Source: Haberlea rhodopensis
Lineage: Eukaryota; Streptophyta; Magnoliopsida; Lamiales; Gesneriaceae
Assembly (NCBI GenBank): GCA_907163345.1
Contig: CAJQUN010000497.1
Span: 186,001-250,000 of the forward strand
Direction of reading: 5' to 3'
DNA length: 64,000 nt
Shown: piece after piece, positions 45,700-56,549 of the stretch
Position numbering within the stretch: the first letter of the stretch is position 1
Layout: every line of letters starts with the position of its first letter
Position numbers and translations under genes: made by a program
Notes under the pieces: model-generated
Seen by the model: only the letters and a program-made list of their open reading frames with translations
Told to the model about the DNA's origin: nothing
Database searches by the model: none

Positions 45700-46150
45700 T
45701 GGTGCTCCTCATCAGTCAGGAGCTACTAACAGCAGATGTCTGGGGGCTGATGACAAAAAGGGGGAAGACAGAGATAGACTATTCTCATTAGGTGAATCCA
45801 TGAACCATGGAAGCTGCCTGATGAATATACGTATGACTCTTCCCGACCTTCTCTCTGAAACAAGGTAGACCGACAGAGATAGAGTATTCTTATTAGGTCC
45901 TCTCTGAAACAAGGTGGATCGAGCTCTTCCTCTCTGAAATAAGGTGGATCGAGCTCTTCCTCTCTGACACCAGGTGGATCGAGCTCTTCCTCTCTGACAC
46001 CGACCTTCTCTCTGAAACAAGGTAGACCGGCAGAGATAGAGTATTCTTATTAGGTCCTCTCTGAAACAAGGTGGATCGAGCTCTTCCTCTCTGAAATAAG
46101 GTGGATCGAGCTCTTCCTCTCTGACACCAGGTGGATCGAAGCTCTCCGGG
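45700..46150. repeat. 3' UTR repeats of S1 (about 30 bp)
   Basis: Units of CTCTCTGAAATAAGGTGG plus ATCGAGCTCTTC recur from about 45840. A larger block beginning GACCG(A/G)CAGAGATAGAG is duplicated (45866 onward and 46025 onward, about 160 bp apart). Non-coding. Confidence 0.8.
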
Positions 46151-46401
46151 TCTACAATACTTGTTTAAAGATTTGTCATGTATCAGCTAAATTATGTAAA
46201 CTAAATTGGTCTTAGATTCTAGTCAAGTTATTAGAATTCCTCTTAAATAAAGATGAATCTCTCTCAATTGTCCAGTTTGATTACAACTTGTAATCTGCTT
46301 ATATTTAATGAAAATTTCTTTTCCATTATGTCTTCAAGTAATTTCAGGATTCTCATCTTATTTACTCAAACTGGAAATAGATCTTTGCTTAGTTTTGTCA
46401 T

Positions 46402-46419
46402 CACCAAAAAGGGGGAAAT
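46402..46419 (+). promoter_or_regulatory. Polypurine tract of S1
   Basis: CACCAAAAAGGGGGAAAT directly before the 3' LTR; a signature sequence of Sireviruses. Confidence 0.88.
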
Positions 46420-47802
46420 TGTTGGGAAAACGATTTCTAAAGTTTTGGTAATTACAAACCGGATATTAAAGACAAACTGGATGAAGTTCTACCGGATATT
46501 AAAGACCAACTGGAAAAAGACTCCTATCGGGTGAAGACATAAACTGGATGCCTACCAACTGGACAAGACTCAAACTGGATGGACATCAACCGGATGAAGT
46601 CATCAACTGGATAAGTCATAAACTGGATGGACATCAACTGGATGGACATCAACCGGATGAAGTCATCAACTGGATAAGTCATAAACTGGATGGACATCAA
46701 CTGGATGGACATCAACTGGATGGACATCAACCGGATGAAGTCATCAACTGGATAAGACATCAAACTGGATGGACATCAACCGGATGAAGACATCAACCGG
46801 ATGAAGTCATCAACCGGATGAAGACATCAACAGTGCAAGTTATCAACCGGATAAACTTAAACTGGATGGACATCTACTGGACAACTATCAACTGAATAGT
46901 CTCTCACTGTACAAGGACATCAACTGGTCATAAGAGGATGAACGACCAGTTGAACAAAGAGAACCAGCAGAAGTCTGAACTTCCAGTTAGAGCACTAAGC
47001 AACGAGACAAAATCAGTACAACATTCTCTGACAAAGGTACAACAGAGCGGCGCACCCTGCTATATCTCCGCCACCATTATCGTCAGAGTGAGAAGAGCCG
47101 TTGCTTTACAAAATAGGAAAGAAGACAATATGAAATTAAAAAGCTAATCTCTTCCATATACATAAAAGCTACTGTTGGACATCCAAACCTATAAATACAT
47201 CCAAGCAGAGAATGAAGAAGTGCTGAGCGATTTCCAACTAAGAGATATACTTCAAAGCAAACACTAAAGTCATACGACTGATATTCCAAACGTTCAGCAA
47301 AGAGCAGACAAACAGCAAAACTGAATCTGTGACTGATTATCTTCAATTGAAGTCTGCTGCTCAAAAACTCTCAAAGCTAGAAAGTGTATTCTGTAAAGAG
47401 TGTCATAGAATCCATTGTAACCAAAAAGTTAAGAAGTGTGTGATTGCTAGGAGTTTAGGCCAAGTGTGTTAGTGCCTAAGAAGGTTGTATACTGTAAAAG
47501 TGTAAACCAAGTCTTCTAGTGAATCCTTCCTGCAAAGGAAGAAGGGGAGACGTAGAAGCGTTGTGCTTCAAACTTCCAGAAACAACTCTCGTGTTATTTG
47601 TTTATTGCTTTATTACTTCAGTTTTATTCCTCACAAGTTTTGTAGACGTCTTCCGCACTATAACAAGTGTCTACTAACTTGCTTGATATTGAGAAGCAAC
47701 TGTAATACTTAACAGTTTACAGTTAACCAGAAAAAGAAATCGAAATTGTATCTAGTGTTTATTCAACCCCCCCCCCTTCTAAACACTACCCCGATCCTAA
47801 CA
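46420..47802 (+). repeat. 3' LTR of S1
   Basis: 1383-bp partner of 35338-36718. The differences seen are a handful of substitutions, one A lost in an A run near 47139, and two extra C in the terminal C tract. Confidence 0.93.
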
Positions 47803-48335
47803 TGTCTCATCTTCGCTTGAGTACTAGTAGAAACATGGGGTACATATCTGAGTAAGGAACAGTACTGAAGAGCATAATCTGATACCGATGTGGCACCTTG
47901 CTTTAAGTTAGTAAACTCATCCTCTTTAGCCTGTCGTGCAGCAGCTGTAAAGTATCGGGTCAGAAATCGAGTTCTAAATAGCTTCCAGTTTATTTCCTGA
48001 CCCTGAGCCTCATGTTCAATCACTGTGGTCTTCCACCACATCAGCGCCTTCTTGGCCAATTGGAACTCTGCTAGTCTTATCCAGGCTGTCTTTGCACATG
48101 GGGCTGCTACAACTATCTGTTCCATCCTCTCTAACCATTCCTCGGCCAGTTCCCCTGTTTCAGTTCCTTCAAACGTCGGGGGTCGATATGCTAGGAATTG
48201 AGTCAAACTCAGTTCCCCCGGCAATAACTGCTGTTCAGACGGCTCTTCGCCCAAGGCTGGCGGCGGTAGGGGATTTGTACGCCCAGCACTGGCATTAACA
48301 CTCACTGCGTCTCCTATATCGATATTTGCTGCCAT
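47803..48335 (-). pseudogene. gag: G2 gag, 5' part, cut by S1
   Basis: Retrotrans_gag-type capsid domain of the chromovirus. I choose the ATG at 48333-48335 (MAANIDIGD) as start because the four codons above it are an arbitrary extension. Visible core features are FEGTETGELAEEWLERME, WWKTTVIEHEAQG, FLTRYFTAAAR and a DYALQY segment. The frame meets the S1 insertion at the TGTCT duplication. The same reading continues on the other side at 35337 with no base lost, so gag was uninterrupted here before S1 arrived. Confidence 0.88.
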
Positions 48336-48531
48336 GCTGAAACACAAGGGTTAACAATGACACCAAAAGCAGTTCATATAATACATCGTTAGATAATCAT
48401 GAGTTACAATAACCAAAACATGGTAGTATAACATTTACATACTCAAAATGTACTAAACATGTATAAAAAGAGTATCTAGCCAACCTATTGCTAAGGCTAC
48501 CCTTCACTCATTCCCGGGTTCTCTAACAACT

Positions 48532-48543
48532 GCTCTGATACCA
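48532..48543 (-). promoter_or_regulatory. Primer binding site of G2 (iMet tRNA)
   Basis: Minus strand TGGTATCAGAGC, four bases inside the 5' LTR. It has the same TTAG spacer as the LARD-like element. Confidence 0.85.
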
Positions 48544-48547
48544 CTAA

Positions 48548-49962
48548 TGTAAGGCCTCGATACCTTAAGCACGTAATAATGACATAATTAGAGCTTAGCA
48601 TGCATTAAAAATGGTTTAAGGATTCCGGTTGTTACATGAGCTAATATGATTACAGGTCAAAAATAAAATTTCAAGAGACTATTAGTTACATTCCAAATCA
48701 TGAATGCTAAGTTGTAGATTTTACACTACTCCTAGAGTAGAGACTATCCAAAATCCTGCATCCTACTCCTTTAATGCCCCTCGAAGCTCACTGCCTCAAA
48801 CCGGCCCTTAGCCCTTCAAGCCCAAAAAGTGTACCTACAGGAACAACCCACCATGAGCATGTATATCACCTTTCAACACAATGAAACACAATAATATAAT
48901 TAAGCGCATGAGACATTTAATAGATATGCTCCCTGTTATCCCACACTAACGCATTTTGATTGTTGTTCATGTTTCAAAAGCTCATGCATAAATCATTAGC
49001 TCATAGTGTAAATGATTGGTACCACATTCCAATTATAACCACAATGATCTCTAGAAATGTGACTGTTCCGGTCCTGTTTCAACAGCGGAATTATAGGACC
49101 CCTCGCTTTGACATATAGCGGCATCATATGATATCCCTCGCTTCGACTATGACAGCGGCATGTACATCGCTTCGACATGACAGCGACAAATATCATACTA
49201 CCATCGCTTCATATGACAGCGGCAAGTACCTCCCTCGCTCGGAGATAACAACTACCGGAACATTCATCATTTCTCACCACAATAATCAAACACAACAGTT
49301 GATTCCATTATCATGATATGTCACTATTATTTCACATATACCATCACATATAAGGACTCATTACCCATGATATACATAATCAAAAGCGTAACACATTTTA
49401 CCGTCCGATGCCCGTACGTCTCACTACGTACCTGAATCTCAAAAGTGGAGAAGTTGAAGAACTTTATCTCCTCGATGTTGTTGGTACCTGGGATGGTTCA
49501 CTTGAGCTTCGTGCAAGAAATCACAAAAAGGACTCTTTTCCAAAGTTTTCTCCTTCTCTCTTTGCTAAGAAACGAAAATGGGGTTTTTTGGATAGGATGT
49601 TGGATGAATTTGACATAAAGGAGCATAACGTGTGGCTGGAATTAAAAGGAGAAAAAGTGGAGTTTTTAGCATGGTGTGTAAAATTATGCCCAACATGACA
49701 TTTTAAAACTCCTTTTTAAATATGCACTAAGACTCATATTAACCATGCTCTACACAATTAATTATAAAACCCACTCCAAACAATTCCTACTAACAATCCA
49801 ATTTCCCAACATGCAACGAATGCATCCCGAAATGGGAAAAACCCGGTCACGCCCACCGCATGACTACAATTTTTACCGAAACGAATAATTAAACAACAAG
49901 GGTAATTAATACTACAACACCATTAGTGTTCAAAACCACATACTTATTTCGGGGATATCACA
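48548..49962 (-). repeat. 5' LTR of G2
   Basis: 1415-bp partner of 29846-31292, followed by TSD CATAT at 49963-49967. CGCT...AGCG hairpins at 49090-49245. Confidence 0.92.
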
Positions 49963-49967
49963 CATAT

Positions 49968-50513
49968 ATCCATCAACTAGGATAACAAACCACGAAATTC
50001 TACTTTCCTTACCAAGTTATGCACTTCCTTGTTGTTCTTGCAAGTCCAACTCCAAAATTAACTCAAGGAGTATTAGAGAGAGTTTGTAGAGATTACTAGG
50101 TGTAAAATGGTAAGGTATGTGTTTTACAATCTGATTTTCATTACTTCATTATATGTATTAACCTCCAAATGAAAGCCAAATGCATAACAAATCTAATTCA
50201 AATTCAAATGCATCATATACCACACCAAATACATATAATGATATGTTTAACCATGTACCTGTACCAACAATATCTATCTACACCACCAACATATCAAGCT
50301 ATGTTATCATTATATGTTCTCATTTCAATCCTAAACATGCTTATCATACTTAAAATCTATGTATCACACTCGGTTCAACCCGTACTCGAGTCCATGTCAG
50401 ACTACACCATAATCATATCACAAATGTATACGTCATATCGAGGCATTACATTTCTCCCCTACTTATTGAATTTCGCCCTCGAAATTGCATGTATATAACA
50501 TGAACATATACTC
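49968..50513 (-). mobile_element. Right part of the G3 3' LTR plus start of its interior
   Basis: Continues the LTR interrupted at 29845 and ends GAGGCATTACA at 50450. A CTCCCCTACTTA tract (minus-strand purine tract) and the hairpin AATTTCG-CCCT-CGAAATT (50469-50486) follow, as in the other Gypsy copies. The interior is entered by S2 at 50514. The rest of G3 would lie right of the window. Confidence 0.6.
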
Positions 50514-50737
50514 TGTTAGGATCGAGGTAGTGTTTAGAAGGGGGGGGGGGGGGTTGAATAAACACTAGATTCAATTTCGATTTCTTTCTCAAGTTAACTG
50601 TAAACTGTTAAGTATTACAGTTGCTTCTCAATATTAGGCAAGTCAGCAGACACTTATTATAGTGCGGAAGATGTCTGCTGAACTTGTGAGGAATAAAACT
50701 GAGTAGTAAATAAGCAATAAACAAATGACACAAGAAT
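50514..50737 (-). repeat. 3' LTR fragment of S2
   Basis: Plus strand TGTTAGGATCGAGG... with a long G run. It matches 63560 onward up to ACACAAGAAT at 50737, after which Angela-type pol sequence starts abruptly. Confidence 0.9.
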
Positions 50738-52318
50738 CAGTGCCCATTATAGCTTGTTGATAAGATGATGGCTCATCCTCATCAATAAGTAGTAAGTCAC
50801 CTTGTTGAGTCACAAGAAATCCATATATCTGTGGCTCCCGGTGTTCTCTTACAGACCTACGTTGGCTTGTGTCTTTTGAGCATGTACTTCTTCCACAACA
50901 GCTTGCGGTGCCTGCTCTGTTTCCATCTCAATCTCAGGTTCAGTGTTTTCTTGTGGTTGAACTTCATTAAGTTCTATTTTTCTCCCACTGGTTTTTCTAG
51001 AAATAAATTCTCTTTCAAGAAATACACAAGTCCGAGCAACAACTACTTTGTTCTCGGTGGGATAATAGAAATAGAATCCTTTCGTTTCCTTAGGATACCC
51101 CACAAATAAACACTTATCAGATTTGGGTCCAAGTTTGTTAGTGGCGTGACGTCTAACGAAAGCCTCACAACCCCAAATCTTCATAAAAGACATACTAGGA
51201 CGCTTCCCAGTCCATATCTCATATGGTGTCTTTTCCACTGATTTAGATGGAACACGGTTCAGTAAGAAAATCGCTGTTTCTAGAGCGTGTCCCCAAAACG
51301 ATATCGGAAGATCTGCATGACTCATCATTGATCTAACCATGTCCAACAAGGTTCGATTTCTCCTCTCGGATACACCATTCCATTGTGGAGTATATGGAGG
51401 AGTAAGTTGTGGGACTATCCCACACTCCTTTAGATAGTCATGAAACTCTTGGCTTAAGTATTCACCTCCTCGATCTGATCGAAGGATTTTGATACTTTTG
51501 CCAAGTTGGTTTTGTACTTCATTCTTGAAATCTTTGAACTTTTCAAAGGTTCCATGCTTATGCTTCATTAGGTACACATACCCATATCTACTGAGGTCAT
51601 CAGTAAATGTAACGAAGTATTGAAAACCACCTCTAGCTTGTGTACTTATTGGTCCACATACATCACTATGTATTAGTCCCAATAAAATATTTGCCCTTTC
51701 AACATGTCCCTTGAAAGGGGCTTTAGTCATCTTGCCCATTAAACAAGATTTGCATGTTTCATATGATTCAAAAACAAATGAATCTAATACTCCATCCTTA
51801 TGAAGTTTAGATATGCGGTTCTCGTTTATGTGGCCCAAGCGACAATGCCAGAGATAAGTTGGATTACAATCATTATTTTTAATCCTTTTAGTATTTATGT
51901 TATAGATAGGCATATCAAGATTTAATAAATAAAGACCATTCACCATTTGTGCACTAGCATAAAACATATCATTTAAATAAATAGAACAACAGTTGTCCTT
52001 TATTATAAATGAAAAACCACACTTGTCTAAACAAGAAATATAAATTATGTTTTTGGTAATAGATGGCACAAAATAACAGTATTTTAAAATCAATGATAAA
52101 CCAGAAGGCAAAGATAAATAATAATCTCCTATAGCTAATGCAGCAACTCTTGCTCCATTTCCAACTCGGAGATCAACTTCGCCTTTCGCCAACAATCTAC
52201 TCTTTTTGAGGTCCTGCACATTTACACAAATGTGAGATCCACATCCAGTATCTAATACCCATGATGAAGAAGTAGATAAATTGACTTCTATAACAAAAAT
52301 ACCTGAAGTGGAAGTCAC
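50738..52318 (-). pseudogene. pol: Angela-like pol fragment (protease, integrase, RT start)
   Basis: The frame 50849-52318 is open for 489 codons. It begins with TSTSGIFVIEVNLS and protease VLDTGCGSHICVN, then the integrase zinc region (LWHCRLGHINENR, CKSCLMGK) and the core with IHSDVCGPIS, LRSDRGGEYLSQEF and WNGVSERRNRTLLD. It ends at TAG after an acidic Q/E-rich linker. A shift near 50850 leads to YGFLVTQ and SYQQAIMGT, the region before RT, which then breaks off at 50738. The integrase is the best-preserved domain. Loss of RT proves the copy inactive. Confidence 0.88.
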
Positions 52319-52363
52319 ACTTCCTTTCTTTAGATCCTCCAGATATACTTTGCAGTTTCTTTT

Positions 52364-53155
52364 CTAATGGCCGGTCTCACCACAATGGAAACAGTTCCCT
52401 TCCTTCGCTATCCCTCCCTTTGGTTTCAGTGCAGACGACTTTGGTTTAGATTTAACAAAGACCTTCTTGTTCTTCTTGAAGTTCTTAGCTTTAGTCTTTC
52501 CTTTGTTCTTATTCACAATAAGAACATTAGTAGGTTTAGACTTCTTGCTATTTGCTTCAAAAGTTCTAAGCATGCCAAGTAACTGTGGTAGTGTCTTCTC
52601 AATTTCAATCATATTGTAATTTAAGACAAATTGACTGAAGCTTTCAGGCAACGATTGCAAGATCACGTCAGTGGCCAACTCTTGGTCCAAAGGAAAACCC
52701 AGTTTCTCTAGATTCTCAATATACCCAATCATCTTGAGTACATGAGTACCAACCAGACTTCCTTCTACCATTCTACACTGGAATAACGCCTTAGAGACGT
52801 CATACCTCTCTTGTCTTGCTTGTTGTTGGTACAATTGCTTAAGATGCTCGATCATATCAAACGCCTCCATTTCCTCATGTTGCTTCTGAAGCTCAGAGTT
52901 CATGGTGGCAAGCATAAGGCACCCAACATCAAGTGCGTCACTTTGATGCTTCTTGTAAGCATCTTTTTCGGCTCTTGTAGCCGTTATGGGAGGTTCCTCA
53001 GCAGGTAAGGGTTCCTCTAGGACATATTGTTTCTTTTCTTGTTTGAGGACTATCCTCAAGTTCCTATGCCAGTCTAGGAAATTTGTCCCATTTAATTTGT
53101 CCTTCTCAAGGACCGATCACAGTGATAAAGTGCTTGTTACGTTGTTAGTTGCCAT
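52364..53155 (-). pseudogene. gag: Angela-like gag, broken
   Basis: Start taken at ATG 53153-53155 (MATNNVTSTL); a TGA at 53117-53119 interrupts it at codon 13. The gag domain (LNGTNFLDWHRNLRIVL onward, about residues 18-200) is open. The K-rich linker leads to the zinc knuckle CFHCGETGH, where the next codon is TAG (52364-52366) in place of the usual Trp; the final Cys follows. Both stops are single-base changes from sense codons. Confidence 0.85.
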
Positions 53156-55024
53156 GGATATCTACAATATAAATATGCAAAATAAGTTTATGATTTAATC
53201 ATTTAACATGGTCTTATATTAAATGATACTCCCACTATTTTGTTTAAAAAATATCAACCCTCGAAACCTTTAGTGGGCCAAGATCCATATTTCGCCTAAT
53301 CTTGAGTTAGCTTTGGCTAATCGCCCAAGACTCGGTTATTTAGGTAGACAACACTTTGTCAATTACATCACATGTAATTCTTGGATAGTTGGACGAACAA
53401 CACTTTGTTCAATTCATCAAATGAATTATAATCCAACCCATGCCTCTAAGTTCCCAATCCTATTGAGATAACCTAGTTAAGTCGTACCCAATTTAAAGTA
53501 TAACGGATATCACTTTTATCCTTTCGCGCCTTACTAAGATTGCCACGGTGCTTTGCTTTGGCAAACCCACACATGTACAATCGAAGTTTTTGACGAGTAC
53601 TTTTAATTTTGGAAGGCATCTAAAACTTAATATTTTAGAGGGATTTATTGATCTCATGATTAGTTTGATAATTTAAAATATGTCCACTACATATAGTTGT
53701 ATACATATCTACATATATGTGTAATACAATTATCAATCTAAAACATAAGATAAATCATGCATCAACATACATAATTAAACGTGACATGGTTATAGCCCTA
53801 CTAATGATTTTCTCAAGCCAATGAGAAAATCCTAAGAGTCAACCTAAGGTAACTTCACAAGCACCTTCCTTTGGCTCCAATTTGTGAATGGCCTCCTCAT
53901 CCCGGCACGATGCTCCATCTTCATTGATCATCATCAATAAAATAAACTACACTATTTACAAGATATAGAATTCCTCGATTCACATTCGAGGGGAACATAG
54001 GGGAGGGATTACATTTAGAATGAAATAGAGAAGGTACGACTCGCAGGTCGTATTATAAATTACAAACATTCACAAATCCTATCTAATAGGTCAAAGAGCT
54101 ATAACCACGCACCATGCTCAAACAACACATAAAGCATGCATTAACATTTAATTAATTAAATTCTAAACATTTTAAATTTAATTCTAATTAAAACTGTAAA
54201 ATAGAATTTTGAAAAATTATCGTACGCTCGGGACATCACATGCCACGAATAAAAAAAAAGACTAAACCATGAACCATCATGATTCGAATCATCATAGACC
54301 ATGGCTGGACCAATCATGGGCCTAGGGTTCGAAACCCTAGACCATGGCCGAACCATGGCTCGGGTGCGGCGCCGCTAGGGTTCCAAACCCTAGCCGCCAA
54401 GCACCATTTTATTTTTCATCGAGCCAACATGGTTCGAAACGTCGGAATTCATGAGTCACAAGCCACGGTCCAACCATGCACGGTTCATGACGGTGGCGGT
54501 TCAACCATCTCGAGCCAAGGGTTCGAAAAACCCTAGCCCTCATGTGGTGTAGCCTCCAACACGTATGATTCCGAGACTCATGGTCCGAACCATTATCGAG
54601 CCATAAGGTTCAAAAATCCTAGCAAACGAGCGACGATGGCCGAGCCCATGCACGGCTACTAGGGTTCGAAACCCTAGCCGTCATGAGCTAGCCGTCACGA
54701 GCCAATGGGTTCTAAACCCTAATCAAGTTTTGACATTTCCATGCACAATTATTAGCCACAATGGCTAAACCATCTCGAGCCAAGGGTTCGAAAACCCTAG
54801 CCCTCATGTGGCTAGCCGTGTGTCATTTGTGATGGTGATGGCCGAACTCTTGTGAATTATGGTTCGATTTTCGCCAATTTATATCAAATATAATTTTACG
54901 ATGATTTTCACAAATTCGTTATTAACATATCATATATGTTCATACAATTTTAAATAGCATGCAATATTAATCTAAATATGATTAAACTATTTAACCACAT
55001 AAATCCGATATGAGCCTTGTACAC
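53156..55024 (-). other. Leader of the Angela-like element
   Basis: Long untranslated leader between primer site and gag, as usual in Angela-type elements. The right half (54270-54860) is full of CTAGGGTT-CGA-AACCCTAG hairpins. The left half (53160-54250) is AT-rich with no frame of note. No nested element was recognised. Confidence 0.6.
54318..54802. repeat. Repeated CTAGGGTT-CGA-AACCCTAG hairpins
   Basis: Clear copies at 54322-54340 (perfect 8-bp arms), 54376-54392, 54518-54536, 54661-54677 and 54783-54800, plus weaker ones near 54600 and 54710. Each contains the plant telo-box AAACCCTA and a pol III B-box-like GGTTCGAAACC. CCATGG-rich DNA lies between them. Confidence 0.75.
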
Positions 55025-55037
55025 GGCTCTCATACCA
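55025..55037 (-). promoter_or_regulatory. Primer binding site of the Angela-like element, one mismatch
   Basis: Minus strand TGGTATGAGAGCC, one base inside the LTR. It differs from the usual iMet site TGGTATCAGAGCC by one base. Confidence 0.75.
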
Positions 55038-55038
55038 C

Positions 55039-56549
55039 TGTAAGTAATCCTAAGAACATACAACGCAGCGGAATAAAAATTTGGATTACTAAACCGCGGA
55101 TCTATACATAGGGATTCATATCGGATAAAGGATATACGAAGGTCTCACCCTTGTAGCGTGTTTGAGCAGATTCCTCGGAGCAGCACCACGTCCAACGTCT
55201 CCTTCGAGTCACTAGCAAAACTTGTCAAGTTTTGCCTCAACGGTATCCACACGATCAATCAGGTGAAGGGATAGTTTAAGAACAAGTTGCTAGACAAGTT
55301 CTTAAACCGAAATAAGAAACACACTCGATTCCAAATCGATTAATGGCCGGAAATTGCACAAGAATACCCAACGACTTATGAAGAAGCCGAGAGCAATCCT
55401 TTGAGTGGAGGAGGCGGCCGTGTGTCTCTTGGTGTAGGTTGTGATGATATAAAGTATGTCTTACAATTAATCATAACCTTGTATTTATATTATAAGATTT
55501 AATTAAGGTTTAAGGCTTTCTTAAAGCCTCATGGGCCCAAACCCATGATTTAATTAAATCTTCATAATCTTTTAATTAAGACTCTTCTTAATTAATTAAT
55601 TCATCCAATGAATTTAATTTCCCTTCTCGATTTAATCTTTTGTGCGACCCGATAGGATCTTGTAATGTTGGCAGTGACATAAAATCTCATTTTATGTCGC
55701 AAGCAAGGAGCGGTGTCTAGCAACACATCGAGGCTACCCAAATTACAAGAATGTCAATGACTCGACATAACCTTTAGAACTTGTGATAATATTAACCATG
55801 TAACTTAATCCCTTTGTCCTTTGTGTTTAGATTGAACACGAGTCATGGAATAGTCATACTCGTATATTCAATCTTTATTTCTTGATCCCCAAGTAGAACT
55901 AGAATAAACGAATAATGCTCGATATCTCATATCGACTCATTCGAGCATGGCCATGCATTTTAGTTCTCACTTGATCAAGGGCCAAACACATCTTCTGTTA
56001 TATAGGAGGGACAAATTCCTATCTCGATCAGTCAACATCCCTCTACATAATTCGTAGTGTATCCAATAGTCACCTTTATAGTATACCCTGTTACGGGTAA
56101 CGTTTGACAATATCAAGATACATAACTCCTTATGTTGGGATCTCTGATGATCACAAGTCGTAAGGATTACATACATTATTATCACTATGAGAATTGCATA
56201 TGACAATCATATAACTATCCATGTTGCATTCTCATGGTGGGTCTGTCCAGTACATCAGTTCTCTAACATGTACCCATGTATTGATTTGATATCTCATATC
56301 AATGAACAATTCATCAATCAACACATACTAGTCTCTACGTATTGTCATTATCCCTATTCATGATAATACTTGACTAGGGACATCTTTAAGAATAATACAA
56401 TATTATTCTAAGGACATTAACATATATATTAATTCATATTGCACAGTTAAAAGAATAATATATAATAATGAATTGCCATTCATAAAATCATATTACATTG
56501 TATGTCATAAACAATCATCTAATGATATGTCTTAGGGCATATCCCAACA
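55039..56549 (-). repeat. 5' LTR of the Angela-like element
   Basis: 1511 bp. The minus strand begins TGTTGGGATATGCCCTAAG and ends CTTAGGATTACTTACA, followed by the primer site. AT-rich, with no partner LTR in the window. The 80-codon frame inside is not a gene. Confidence 0.82.

Larger units (their letters stand above)
35338..47802 (+). mobile_element. Sirevirus-like Copia (element S1) with a third ORF
   Basis: 12.5-kb plus-strand Copia element with LTRs 35338-36718 and 46420-47802 and TSD TGTCT (35333-35337 and 47803-47807). It has an iMet primer site at 36721 and the CACCAAAAAGGGGGAAAT purine tract at 46402-46419, which together with the extra ORF after pol is characteristic of the Sirevirus (SIRE/Maximus) group. 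Layout is gag 36777-38741, pol 38772-42084 (several lesions), third ORF 42617-45385, then a repeat-rich 3' UTR. The LTRs differ by about nine substitutions and two small length changes by eye (under 1 percent), so it is young. It entered the gag gene of G2 in antisense direction. Confidence 0.94.
29846..49962 (-). mobile_element. Tekay-like chromovirus (element G2), interrupted by a Sirevirus
   Basis: Ty3/Gypsy element with LTRs 29846-31292 and 48548-49962 and TSD CATAT (29841-29845 and 49963-49967). Without the nested copy at 35338-47802 it is about 7.65 kb. It has an iMet primer site, a CTCCCC-complement purine tract, and gag, protease, RT, RNase H, integrase and chromodomain in Gypsy order. 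The chromodomain plus iMet primer fit the Tekay/Del lineage. The LTRs differ by roughly 1 percent substitutions plus two deletions in the right copy, by eye. It is inserted in the LTR of G3. Confidence 0.93.
50738..56549 (-). mobile_element. Angela-like Copia, 3'-truncated, inserted in S2
   Basis: Minus-strand Copia with a complete 5' LTR (55039-56549, 1.5 kb), primer site, ~1.9-kb leader, gag and pol up to the very start of RT. At 50738 it is joined to the S2 LTR. The rest of RT, RNase H and the 3' LTR are gone. The LTR start TGTTGGGATATGCCCTAAG (minus strand) and its length resemble Angela/BARE elements. The right edge abuts the S2 ORF3. Because the left end is deleted, no TSD can be shown. 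Confidence 0.85.

Noticed and set aside
54318..54802. tRNA genes suggested by GGTTCGAAACC B-box-like cores
   Set aside because: No A box at the right distance and no cloverleaf could be drawn; the motif is part of a repeated hairpin.
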